Assembly (NCBI RefSeq): GCF_018476645.1
Contig: NZ_JAHCTB010000002.1
Location: 372,001-436,000 of the forward strand
Direction: 5' to 3'
DNA length: 64,000 nt
Source of the DNA: Aequorivita echinoideorum
GTDB lineage: Bacteria > Bacteroidota > Bacteroidia > Flavobacteriales > Flavobacteriaceae
The translations under genes were made by a program, and so were the position numbers. This document shows, in pieces, positions 40,699 to 48,904 of the stretch. The notes beneath the pieces are model-generated. The model was not told the DNA's origin. It did not search any database and saw only the letters and a program-made list of their open reading frames with translations. Within the stretch, counting starts at the first letter, position 1; each line of letters begins with the position of its first letter.

Positions 40699-40730
40699 AT
40701 TATAAAATTTTGGTTGTTGAATAAAGATAA

Positions 40731-40763
40731 AAAAACCGCCTTCATTTTGAAGGCGGTTTTTTT
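40731..40763. terminator. Bidirectional terminator
   Basis: CCGCCTTC (40736-40743) pairs with GAAGGCGG (40749-40756), flanked by A5 on the left and T7 on the right. It ends the leftward SGNH-lipoprotein transcript (A-run read as T on minus). Confidence 0.85.
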
Positions 40764-40785
40764 AATATTTAAACTCGTTTAAAAT

Positions 40786-42318
40786 TTAGTTGTTGGTCAA
40801 CGTAATTGTTGGATAATCTCCAATATTTACGGTTGGGATGGTTGCATCGTATGTTTCGTTAATTGCCTGTATGGCAAGATTGGCAACATAAGCATACCCG
40901 CGTGCCGTAGGATGTACCCCGTCTAAGGAGAACGCTCCGCCTGTTACAAATTGGTTGGTAAGCAAACCTGCGTCATAACTTATACCGCCGTTAGCAACTC
41001 GATTTAGAGCAGCCCGTGCGTCAACGAAAGCAAGACCGTTTGCGTTTGCCAACGCTTGGATTGTTGCATTGTATGCCATGCTTGCCGCTGTTACGCGAGC
41101 CTGTTCTGTAACGGCCAATACCAAATCGTCACTTAATGGAATGGTTACACCGACCACACCCTGAGGATTGCTTGGGTCTGGCACCGAGCCTAAAACTGAC
41201 GATGCTGGCAAAACTATAAGATCATCTGGTTTCACTTGGCGCAACTGGCCTAGTAATCCTGCGGTCTGTGCCGGCAAACTAAAGGGTGGCCCCTGTAGGA
41301 TTTGGGTTAAATCAGTTAAATCATCGTCAACCATTATAGGGAAATTTTGGCCAGCAGAAAAATTAATCATTCTAAGTGCTGCTTCTTCTTGAGAAATAAC
41401 TCCCGCGCCCACAAGACCAGGCAAAACCGCATTATTATAAGCGGCAAATTGTGCATTCAACGCACCTGCCGTAGCCGCATCCAATGGAATGGCATTTCGA
41501 GGGACAGTAGTAAAATAGGGAATTGAAGTTACCTCTGGAATATTCACCAAAACACCTTTAGCCCCGTTGGCGGCCAATGCAGCTACCTGCTGGCTATAAA
41601 CCGAAGCGAAAACATTCGGATCTGTGATATCATTATTTCCATAGGTGTTTGGGTCTGAATTTCCTGTTTGATCTACCCCAGAACCACCCGCGGTTGCGTA
41701 AGCCAGAATATCATTATTACCAATCCAAAGACTGAAGAATGTAGGGTTTTGAGCAGTTGCATCGGCGATTATTGTTGCATTATCACTGCTTGCGAAGCGT
41801 GCGAAATAAGGGTTGGCGGCACCTTGAGCAACCCCGCCAGCATTACCGTAACCGGGCGCGACTAAATGAAAACTTTTTGCTCCCGGAACGCCCATATTGT
41901 TGAATGGACCTACAAGTTTATTTGTAACCTCAGTTGTTGGGTTTCCTTCTAAACGTACTGGCCCAGGGTTTCCATTGGCCCCAACGGCGAGCACAAATCT
42001 GTTTTCAGTGATTTGGTTTCCTCCAAGAAGCAAACCACCTAAATTATCATTCATTAGTGGTTGAGTAAATTCACCGCCACCGGCTAGTGAAAATTGTTCA
42101 GCCATTATATTTGGATAACTGTTATTTTGGCCCGTGATGTATAAAGCTCCATCAGCGAAACCTGCTGTCAAGGAATTTCCCACGGCAACGTATCTTGAAA
42201 AATCTGCCGTTCCGCTAGTGTAAAATCCTTCTTCATTTACAGGATTATCAAATTCAGGCTCACAGCTTGCAAAACCCACAGCTACGACCGCAAATGTATA
42301 TTTTAGAATATTTTTCAT
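40786..42318 (-). CDS. SGNH/GDSL-type hydrolase lipoprotein
   Basis: 510 residues. The signal peptide ends in VGFASC (lipid Cys19), so it is anchored to a membrane, probably the outer. Catalytic Ser49 lies in YVAVGNSLTAGFADG (block I). Block III is SLWIGNNDIL near 198, and the Asp/His pair is DGVHPTARGYAY near 475. It is an esterase/lipase of unspecified substrate. It lies 12 bases downstream of the FadL-type porin gene, so the two probably form an operon that releases and imports fatty acyl compounds. Confidence 0.88.
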   Translation of the reverse strand: MKNILKYTFAVVAVGFASCEPEFDNPVNEEGFYTSGTADFSRYVAVGNSLTAGFADGALYITGQNNSYPNIMAEQFSLAGGGEFTQPLMNDNLGGLLLGGNQITENRFVLAVGANGNPGPVRLEGNPTTEVTNKLVGPFNNMGVPGAKSFHLVAPGYGNAGGVAQGAANPYFARFASSDNATIIADATAQNPTFFSLWIGNNDILAYATAGGSGVDQTGNSDPNTYGNNDITDPNVFASVYSQQVAALAANGAKGVLVNIPEVTSIPYFTTVPRNAIPLDAATAGALNAQFAAYNNAVLPGLVGAGVISQEEAALRMINFSAGQNFPIMVDDDLTDLTQILQGPPFSLPAQTAGLLGQLRQVKPDDLIVLPASSVLGSVPDPSNPQGVVGVTIPLSDDLVLAVTEQARVTAASMAYNATIQALANANGLAFVDARAALNRVANGGISYDAGLLTNQFVTGGAFSLDGVHPTARGYAYVANLAIQAINETYDATIPTVNIGDYPTITLTNN

Positions 42319-42330
42319 TTTTTAAAAAAA

Positions 42331-43578
42331 TTAAAGTTTGTAAGTAAGCCCTAATCCTGGAGCAAACGCGTTTGATTTATAAGTTCCGCTAAAAGGAACG
42401 TTTACGCCATTTTCAGTATAGAAATCATAAGAGGCATCAACTTCCTTGAATCTAGAATATAGGAAAGAAGCATCAATCTGTAAATGGTCACTTACGTTCA
42501 CCGTAAGTCCGGCAGTGAAATTATTACTGTCGTTACGTGGCGTTTCTGGGGCAAAATAACCAGCTTGTATAGGAGATTCATCAAAATAATAACCCGCTCT
42601 CAAAGTGAACATTGTTGAAGCATCATACTGAAGTCCAAAACGGTAAATTGAAGCATTTTTATAATTCCGTGGATTTCTTGAATCTGGTGTTTCGTTCGCA
42701 AAGTCTATGTCCAAAGAATCATAAACGTCCCAAAATGCTCTGTTGTAATCAAATGCAAAAAGCCATTTTTCACAGAACTGGTAAGACATACCCACCGTCA
42801 TTTCTGCCGGCAACGGCAAAGAAGCATTAAATGTTGTGTTTGAAAAAGGGGTCAAAGGTGAATTTGGAATATTTTCAAAAGTGGCATCGCCATCTTCTGC
42901 TTCCAAAATAATTTCGGAACGATAAGTGGCACCCAAATGAAGATTTTCAGTAAAATTGAACATAGCACTCGCCGTCCATCCCCAATTGCTAACTCCCGAA
43001 GCATCAATTGTCACTTCAGAACGGTTTCCTTCAAGATCGGTCAAAGTACGGTTCAGATTTCTATTGAAATTCACAGAACCATTCACATAAATAGCTCCAC
43101 CACCAAAACTGAACTTATCGTTCACTTTAATTGAAACGGTAGGCTGAACGTAAAACGCCTTAAGGTCGATGTTGTTCACCAAATGGGATCCTTCCCAATC
43201 ATCTTCATATTCCACAGTACTTCCATAAGGTGTGTAAACTCCCAGACCTACGGCCAACCAATCCGTAGCTTTATAAGAAGCGTACAAATATAACGGTGTT
43301 CCCACTGGACTGTCTGTTTCGGCATAGGCGCCATTTGCAGAATTTTGATAAGCAACGCCAGAAAAAACGCCACTTACCCCGGCGGAAATGTTCAATCTAT
43401 CCTCCAGATAAACCAAACCTGCTGGGTTAAAAAACACAAGTTCACTACTATTGATTACGGCAACACCGGTGTGCCCCATCGCCAGGGCTTTTTGGCCCTG
43501 TAAGCTCACACGGTAACCGCCCGCATAAGTAACCGCGCTTGCAAGTATGAAGGCGGCAAAAAGGAATAGTTTATTCAT
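42331..43578 (-). CDS. OmpP1/FadL/TodX family outer-membrane transporter
   Basis: 415 residues with a signal peptide (MNKLFLFAAFILASAVTYA). After it comes GGYRVSLQGQKALAMGHTGV, the typical N-terminal hatch region (NPA-like) seen as FFNPAGLVYLEDR near 50. It has about 14 beta strands and ends in Leu-Thr-Tyr-Lys-Leu, as expected for a barrel. It transports long-chain fatty acids or other hydrophobic compounds across the outer membrane. First gene of a two-gene unit with the SGNH lipoprotein. Two inverted repeats precede it. Confidence 0.92.
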   Translation of the reverse strand: MNKLFLFAAFILASAVTYAGGYRVSLQGQKALAMGHTGVAVINSSELVFFNPAGLVYLEDRLNISAGVSGVFSGVAYQNSANGAYAETDSPVGTPLYLYASYKATDWLAVGLGVYTPYGSTVEYEDDWEGSHLVNNIDLKAFYVQPTVSIKVNDKFSFGGGAIYVNGSVNFNRNLNRTLTDLEGNRSEVTIDASGVSNWGWTASAMFNFTENLHLGATYRSEIILEAEDGDATFENIPNSPLTPFSNTTFNASLPLPAEMTVGMSYQFCEKWLFAFDYNRAFWDVYDSLDIDFANETPDSRNPRNYKNASIYRFGLQYDASTMFTLRAGYYFDESPIQAGYFAPETPRNDSNNFTAGLTVNVSDHLQIDASFLYSRFKEVDASYDFYTENGVNVPFSGTYKSNAFAPGLGLTYKL

Positions 43579-43643
43579 AGTTTTTTGTTTAATTAAATTT
43601 TTACTATCAGTTTAGAGGAATTAATTGAATAAAATTCGAAAAT

Positions 43644-43697
43644 TTATTATGCGTACATAATAAAGTCTCATGCAATGTTATAAAAAAATCATAACAT
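43644..43697. promoter_or_regulatory. Two inverted repeats upstream of the FadL-type gene
   Basis: TTATTATG-CGTA-CATAATAA (43644-43663) has 8-base arms, and ATGTTAT...ATAACAT (43675-43697) has 7-base arms. They lie 66-119 bases before the ATG, where an operator would be expected. The second could form an RNA hairpin if transcribed; the first looks like a DNA-binding site for a dimeric regulator. Confidence 0.4.
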
Positions 43698-43761
43698 TCG
43701 GGATTCTTTTCAGCATTTTTTGAATGTATGCAAGTATTTCTATGCTTACTACTTTGAAGAA

Positions 43762-44526
43762 TTATAGAAATTTGATACAGGCCGCATAAAAATCATCTGG
43801 ATTTTCTGCGTGGAGCCAATGACCCGCATTTGGTATGGTTTCAATTTGCGCTTTCGGGAAATGTTTCTTTATTAAAATCTCGTCCATGGGCTCTATATAA
43901 CCGCTCTTTTCGCCGCCAAGAAAAAGGGTATCGCCACTAAAAACCGAATTTTCAGGAAGCGCTTCCCCTACAGCTCCTATTTTTGAAGAAAGCACTGGCA
44001 AATTCAATCGCAGTGCGAATTCGTTTTTATTTTTTCGGTATAAATTTTTGAGGACAAAGAGTTTGGTTCCTTCGTTTTTAATGTATTCTGAAAGAATATC
44101 TTCCGCATCGCCACGGGATTCAATTTTATTGAAATCCAGCATGGATAGCGCCTTCAAAATATCTTGATGGTGGGGCGGATATGCTTTGGGACCAATATCT
44201 GCAATAATTAATTTTGAAACCATCTGTGGATATGAAACCGCAAATTGCATTGCCGTTTTTCCACCCATGGAATGACCGAGCAGGATAATATTTTGAAGGT
44301 TGTGCTCCTCGCAATATATCCTCAAATCTTCTGCCATTACTTCGTATGAAAATTCATCGCTATGGAAACTGCGGCCGTGGTTTCTTTGATCCAAAAGATG
44401 CACCTGAAAATCATTTTCTTCTGAAAATCGATTTCCCAATGTTTTCCAGTTATCACTCATGCCCAAAAAACCGTGCAGGATTACAAAGGGTTTTCCTTCG
44501 CCTAAAATTTGTGAGTTTAGTGCCAT
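43762..44526 (-). CDS. Alpha/beta hydrolase, YbfF-like esterase
   Basis: 254 residues. Oxyanion region LHGFLGMSDNW near 18-28, nucleophile Ser86 in LLGHSMGGKTAM, catalytic His in AGHWLHAENPDDF near 238, and RNHGRS near 49 as in acyl-CoA thioesterase/esterase YbfF. Soluble, no signal peptide. It is 15 bases downstream of a small membrane protein gene in the same direction. Substrate unknown. Confidence 0.9.
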   Translation of the reverse strand: MALNSQILGEGKPFVILHGFLGMSDNWKTLGNRFSEENDFQVHLLDQRNHGRSFHSDEFSYEVMAEDLRIYCEEHNLQNIILLGHSMGGKTAMQFAVSYPQMVSKLIIADIGPKAYPPHHQDILKALSMLDFNKIESRGDAEDILSEYIKNEGTKLFVLKNLYRKNKNEFALRLNLPVLSSKIGAVGEALPENSVFSGDTLFLGGEKSGYIEPMDEILIKKHFPKAQIETIPNAGHWLHAENPDDFYAACIKFL

Positions 44527-44541
44527 TTTAAAATTTGTTCT

Positions 44542-44865
44542 TTAAATAAAGTCAATATTTTCCCTCGAATTATTTATAATTTTATTATCGACAATCCATA
44601 TATAGAAAATTTGATAAAAAACATTAATAATTAGTATTATATATACTGTTTTTTTACTTTTTTCAATTTTAAATTTTGATATCCGAATTATCAAAACAAT
44701 AGTTTGTAACCAACTTAAAATAAATAAAATCCAAAATATATTTAAGTATTCATCGTATGATGAATTTATTCGAAAAACAAAAAATATTAAAAAAAATATT
44801 ACAGCTAAAAATGGAATTATTGTGAATAGTATTTTTTGAATCGTATTTAATTTATATTTCCCCAT
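44542..44865 (-). CDS. Small AT-rich three-TM membrane protein
   Basis: 107 residues with hydrophobic segments at about 13-31, 42-60 and 72-91, and a polar Asn-rich end. Codons are extremely AT-rich compared with pdxJ and the hydrolase on each side, suggesting recent arrival. It begins 2 bases after pdxJ ends, in the same direction. Family not recognised. Confidence 0.55.
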   Translation of the reverse strand: MGKYKLNTIQKILFTIIPFLAVIFFLIFFVFRINSSYDEYLNIFWILFILSWLQTIVLIIRISKFKIEKSKKTVYIILIINVFYQIFYIWIVDNKIINNSRENIDFI

Positions 44866-44867
44866 AA

Positions 44868-45581
44868 TTACCCCAACTTCTCTAAATACCCAGAAATCAC
44901 AACCTCCAACCCATCATAAAGCGCCTCGCAAATAAGCGCGTGCCCAATGCTCACTTCTAAAAGATTCGGGATGTTTTCCTTGAAAAACTTGATGTTTTCC
45001 AGGGAAAGATCGTGTCCCGCGTTGATGCCCAAATTCAATTCATTCGCTAAAATCGCACAATCTGTATAGGGTTTTATGGCTTCTTTATTGCTGAGCGCGT
45101 ATTGTTTTGCAAATTCTTCAGTATATAATTCTATTCTGTCAGTTCCCGTTTTTGCTGCGCCCTCAATCATTTTTTTTACCGGGTCCACAAAAATGGACGT
45201 TCGGATTTCGTTTCGTTTTAATTCAGAAATAATTTCAATTAAAAAATCCTTGTTTTTGAGCGTGTCCCAACCGGCGTTTGACGTTATGGCATCCACCGCA
45301 TCTGGAACCAGCGTAACCTGTTCCGGTTTAATTTCAAGAACCATTTTCATAAAAGAATCAATTGGGTTTCCCTCGATATTGTATTCCGTTTTTACGATTG
45401 GTTTAAGATCGTAAGCGTCCTTATAGCGAATGTGTCGCTCGTCCGGCCTTGGGTGGATTGTAATGCCCTGTGCGCCGAATTTTTGTACATCTTCAGCAAC
45501 CTTTAAAAGATTGGGCATATTGCCGCCACGCGCATTCCGAAGCGTCGCAATTTTATTGATGTTTACACTTAGTTTTGTCAT
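44868..45581 (-). CDS. pdxJ: Pyridoxine 5'-phosphate synthase
   Basis: 237 residues. It condenses 3-amino-2-oxopropyl phosphate with deoxyxylulose 5-phosphate to pyridoxine 5'-phosphate (DXP-dependent vitamin B6 route). The N-terminus KLSVNINKIATLRNARGG, then ITIHPRPDERHIRYKD, LVPD near 93, and the C-terminal LGINAGHDLSLENI and EVSIGHALICEAL are all family motifs. Complete. Confidence 0.96.
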   Translation of the reverse strand: MTKLSVNINKIATLRNARGGNMPNLLKVAEDVQKFGAQGITIHPRPDERHIRYKDAYDLKPIVKTEYNIEGNPIDSFMKMVLEIKPEQVTLVPDAVDAITSNAGWDTLKNKDFLIEIISELKRNEIRTSIFVDPVKKMIEGAAKTGTDRIELYTEEFAKQYALSNKEAIKPYTDCAILANELNLGINAGHDLSLENIKFFKENIPNLLEVSIGHALICEALYDGLEVVISGYLEKLG

Positions 45582-45789
45582 TTTCTTTTAAATATTTCAG
45601 ATTTCTGATTCAAAATTTCAGGTTGGTTTCTTAAATAATTTTTGAAATGATTTTAAAATATTCTTTATTAAAATTTCACTTCGGACTACTATCTTCCCGC
45701 CTTTGTTTCAGCCAATATTTAACAAAAATACAAACCTTTGCAGGCTTTATAAATCTTTATTTTAAGTAATTTGCACTAAAAATATTGCA

Positions 45790-46446
45790 ATGGAAATCCA
45801 AAATTATATTATTAATGATGTGGAAGCTTTTGACGTTTCTTCAAAATTGAAGGATGTTCAGGCGGTTTTCAATCAGCTTACTTACTCGCATATTCCCGTA
45901 AAAAAAGATGGTCATTATATAGGAAGCATTTCTGAAACAGATGCTTACTGTTTTGAAAGCAACAAATTATTGAGTGATTATCAATATGCCATTGAGCCTT
46001 TCCATGTTTTGGAAGACACCAATTGGCTTGATATTCTTGAAGCGTTCGCGCTTTATGGAAGCAATATTATGCCAGTTTTGGGAACAGAGAATAAATACTT
46101 GGGCTATTACGAGCTTGGCGACATTATGAGCCTTTTCAACAATACCCCATTTCTCAACGAAACCGGTGGAATTATTGTGGTGGAAAAAGGGGTGCAGGAT
46201 TATTCCTTCAGCGAAATTTGCCAAATTGTAGAATCTAACGGTACGCGCATTTTTGGCGCTTTCATTTCAAAAATTGTGAATGATACCGTCCAAGTAACCA
46301 TAAAAGTTGGGCACTCCGGCATCAATACCATTGTACAGACTTTCAGAAGATATAATTATGTGATTGTAAGCCAGCACGAAGAAGATAAGTTTCTGGAAGA
46401 CTTAAAGGAAAGATCCAATTATCTGGATAAATACCTAAATATTTAG
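45790..46446 (+). CDS. CBS-domain protein
   Basis: 218 residues with two CBS motifs in about residues 1-125 (FNQLTYSHIPVKKDGHYIG near 30-48, SNIMPVLGTENKYLGYYEL near 92-110). These usually sense adenine nucleotides. The C-terminal part resembles an ACT-like region. It begins the rightward group with nadK, found in the same order in other Flavobacteriaceae. It probably has a regulatory role, with an unknown partner. Confidence 0.85.
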   Translation: MEIQNYIINDVEAFDVSSKLKDVQAVFNQLTYSHIPVKKDGHYIGSISETDAYCFESNKLLSDYQYAIEPFHVLEDTNWLDILEAFALYGSNIMPVLGTENKYLGYYELGDIMSLFNNTPFLNETGGIIVVEKGVQDYSFSEICQIVESNGTRIFGAFISKIVNDTVQVTIKVGHSGINTIVQTFRRYNYVIVSQHEEDKFLEDLKERSNYLDKYLNI

Positions 46447-46480
46447 TGAAGCAAACCACAAACAGATTTAATTCAGATAA

Positions 46481-47365
46481 ATGAAAATAGGTATTTACGG
46501 ACAGTTTTATCACGAAAATTCTGAAACCTATATTCAGACGTTGATTGATGCGCTTCAGAAAAAGGACGTTGAAGTTTTTATTGAAGAAAATTTCCTGGAA
46601 ATAATAAACCGCAATCAAGACATTACCAAAAACTTTTCAAAGCTGGCAACTTTCACAAAATTGGATGCGAGTTTTGATCTTTTTTTCAGCATTGGCGGTG
46701 ATGGCACTATTTTAAAGGCGGTGACTTTTGTGAGGGATTTAAATATTCCGATAGTTGGAATCAATACTGGGAGGCTTGGTTTTTTGGCGACGATTCAAAA
46801 AGAAGAAATTTCAGAAAGCATCAATCTTATTTTGAATAAAAAATATACCATTTCAGAAAGAAGTTTGCTTACGTTGAACACCGCTCCAAATAACAATGAA
46901 TTGGGTTCACTCAATTTCGCACTGAACGAAATTGCCGTAAACCGAAAAAATACCACTTCCATGATTAAGGTGGAAACTTTTGTGAACGACAGCTACCTTA
47001 CATCATACTGGTCAGACGGGCTAATAGTTTCTACACCCACTGGTTCCACGGGCTATTCGCTTAGTTGCGGCGGCCCTATTATTGAGCCCAGTGCCAATAG
47101 TTTTGTTATTACCCCAATTGCCCCGCACAACCTTAACGCGCGTCCATTAGTTATACCAGATAACAGCACCATAAATTTAAAGGTATCGGGGCGCGAGACT
47201 AGTTTTTTGGCTTCCATGGATTCCCGCATCGCAACTTTGGAAAATGAAACCACCCTCATCATCAAAAAAGCCGATTTTACTATTAAATTGCTTCAGCTAA
47301 ACGATGATAGCTTCATAAAAACTCTTCGTAAAAAACTTTTATGGGGCGAAGACAAGCGCAACTAG
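46481..47365 (+). CDS. nadK: NAD kinase
   Basis: 294 residues. It phosphorylates NAD to NADP. GGDGT at 72-76 and GINTGRLGFLA near 92-102 are the nucleotide-binding motifs; the second conserved region is TPTGSTGYSLSCGGP near 187. Complete, 34 bases after the CBS gene. Confidence 0.96.
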   Translation: MKIGIYGQFYHENSETYIQTLIDALQKKDVEVFIEENFLEIINRNQDITKNFSKLATFTKLDASFDLFFSIGGDGTILKAVTFVRDLNIPIVGINTGRLGFLATIQKEEISESINLILNKKYTISERSLLTLNTAPNNNELGSLNFALNEIAVNRKNTTSMIKVETFVNDSYLTSYWSDGLIVSTPTGSTGYSLSCGGPIIEPSANSFVITPIAPHNLNARPLVIPDNSTINLKVSGRETSFLASMDSRIATLENETTLIIKKADFTIKLLQLNDDSFIKTLRKKLLWGEDKRN

Positions 47366-47440
47366 ACAATAAAATCTTTTAAAATTTGTTAATCAACTGA
47401 GACAAATTGGCCTAGAATATAGTTAAGCCAAGTTAATTGT

Positions 47441-47448
47441 TATATTTG
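47441..47448 (+). promoter_or_regulatory. TAnnTTTG element before the DUF6089 gene
   Basis: TATATTTG followed by CAAAC, 17 bases upstream of the ATG at 47465. An exact -7 match, with no clear -33 TTTG. It probably starts the envelope operon DUF6089-uppS-bamA. Confidence 0.4.
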
Positions 47449-47464
47449 CAAACTTTTAGGGTAT

Positions 47465-48157
47465 ATGAAGTATTACGCGGCCGCAATTTTTATAGTGTTT
47501 ACAAGCTTTTGGGCAAACTCACAGACCTACGAGATAGGTGCTATGATTGGTGGTTCCAATTACATTGGGGACATTGGCAAGACAAATTACATTAACCCTA
47601 ACAACCTTGCCATAGGCGGTATTGCCAAGTGGAACCGAAGCCCGCGCCATTCCTTTCGCGCTTCGTTTCTTGTCGCAAAAATTGATGGCGATGATGCCGA
47701 TAGCGGCAATAGCCGAAGAGAGCAGCGCGGCTATTCCTTTGAAAATACAATAAGTGAACTTTCCGTGGGACTAGAATATACCTTTTGGGAATATGACGTG
47801 CACGCCGCCAAGCAAATTTCAGCACCCTATCTTTATACAGGTCTTACTTATTTTGGCTATAATGCGCTTTTTAAACAAAATGACAACGAAATAGTTGAAT
47901 ACGATAAGGCAGGCACCATGGCTATACCCATGGTTGTAGGCTATAAGGCTACTTTGGGAACATTTGCAATGGTAGGTTTTGAAGTTGGCGTACGCTACAC
48001 GTTTACCGATAATCTTGATGGTAGCAACCCTGTAAAGGATTTAGAGGATAATCAAGCTTTAAAATTTGGAAACGTAAATAGTGATGACTGGTATGTTTTC
48101 ACTGGAATAACAGTAACCTTTGCTTTTGGAAGAAAGCCATGTTATTGTAATTTTTAG
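47465..48157 (+). CDS. DUF6089 outer-membrane beta-barrel protein
   Basis: 230 residues, signal peptide to about residue 20 (FWANSQ), then YEIGAMIGGSNYIGDIG, the characteristic start of DUF6089 proteins. Alternating strands with aromatic ends point to a small barrel, ending PCYCNF. In Bacteroidota it commonly precedes uppS and bamA and may take part in outer-membrane biogenesis; this is from gene order. The stop is 3 bases before uppS. Confidence 0.85.
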   Translation: MKYYAAAIFIVFTSFWANSQTYEIGAMIGGSNYIGDIGKTNYINPNNLAIGGIAKWNRSPRHSFRASFLVAKIDGDDADSGNSRREQRGYSFENTISELSVGLEYTFWEYDVHAAKQISAPYLYTGLTYFGYNALFKQNDNEIVEYDKAGTMAIPMVVGYKATLGTFAMVGFEVGVRYTFTDNLDGSNPVKDLEDNQALKFGNVNSDDWYVFTGITVTFAFGRKPCYCNF

Positions 48158-48160
48158 ATA

Positions 48161-48904
48161 ATGGGTCTGAAAGAGCAAATAGACAAAAATAAATTACCGC
48201 AGCATCTCGCCATTATTATGGATGGCAATGGACGTTGGGCCAAACAAAAAGGGCTATTTAGATCCATGGGTCACGAAAATGGATCAAAGGCCGTTCGCGA
48301 AATTGTTGAAGGCTGCGCTGAAATAGGCGTACCTTATTTAACACTGTATGCATTTTCAACTGAAAATTGGAACCGTCCAAAACTTGAAGTGGAACTTTTG
48401 ATGAAATTGCTCGTCTCTTCCCTCAAAAAGGAAATAAAAACCCTTACTGAAAATAATATAAAATTAAATGCCATCGGCAATCTAGATGCGCTGCCCAAAA
48501 AGGCGCATAGTGAGCTAATGGATGTTATTGAAAAAACTAAACAAAATAGTAGAATGACCCTCACCCTTGCGCTTAGCTATGGTTCGCGGGAAGAAATAAC
48601 AAAAACAATTAAAGAGATTAGTCTTAAAGTTAAAAATAACCTAATTTCGCCGCTTGATATTGATGAAAAAGTAATTAATAATCACCTTTACACGCAAAAT
48701 TTGCCAGACGTTGATCTGTTGATTCGTACCAGTGGCGAGCAACGCATCAGCAATTTTTTACTTTGGCAGATAGCATACGCTGAATTGTATTTCACTGAAA
48801 CTCTTTGGCCAGATTACACAAAGGATCATCTTTTTGAAGCTATATTAAATTATCAAAACAGAGAAAGAAGATTTGGAAAAACAAGTGAACAACTTAATGA
48901 ATAG
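48161..48904 (+). CDS. uppS: Isoprenyl transferase (undecaprenyl diphosphate synthase)
   Basis: 247 residues. It makes the C55 lipid carrier for peptidoglycan and other cell-wall glycans. HLAIIMDGNGRWAKQKG carries catalytic Asp21, then LYAFSTENWNRP near 66, LNAIGN near 106, and DLLIRTSGEQRISNFLLWQ near 186-204. Overlaps the bamA start by 8 bases. Confidence 0.97.
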   Translation: MGLKEQIDKNKLPQHLAIIMDGNGRWAKQKGLFRSMGHENGSKAVREIVEGCAEIGVPYLTLYAFSTENWNRPKLEVELLMKLLVSSLKKEIKTLTENNIKLNAIGNLDALPKKAHSELMDVIEKTKQNSRMTLTLALSYGSREEITKTIKEISLKVKNNLISPLDIDEKVINNHLYTQNLPDVDLLIRTSGEQRISNFLLWQIAYAELYFTETLWPDYTKDHLFEAILNYQNRERRFGKTSEQLNE

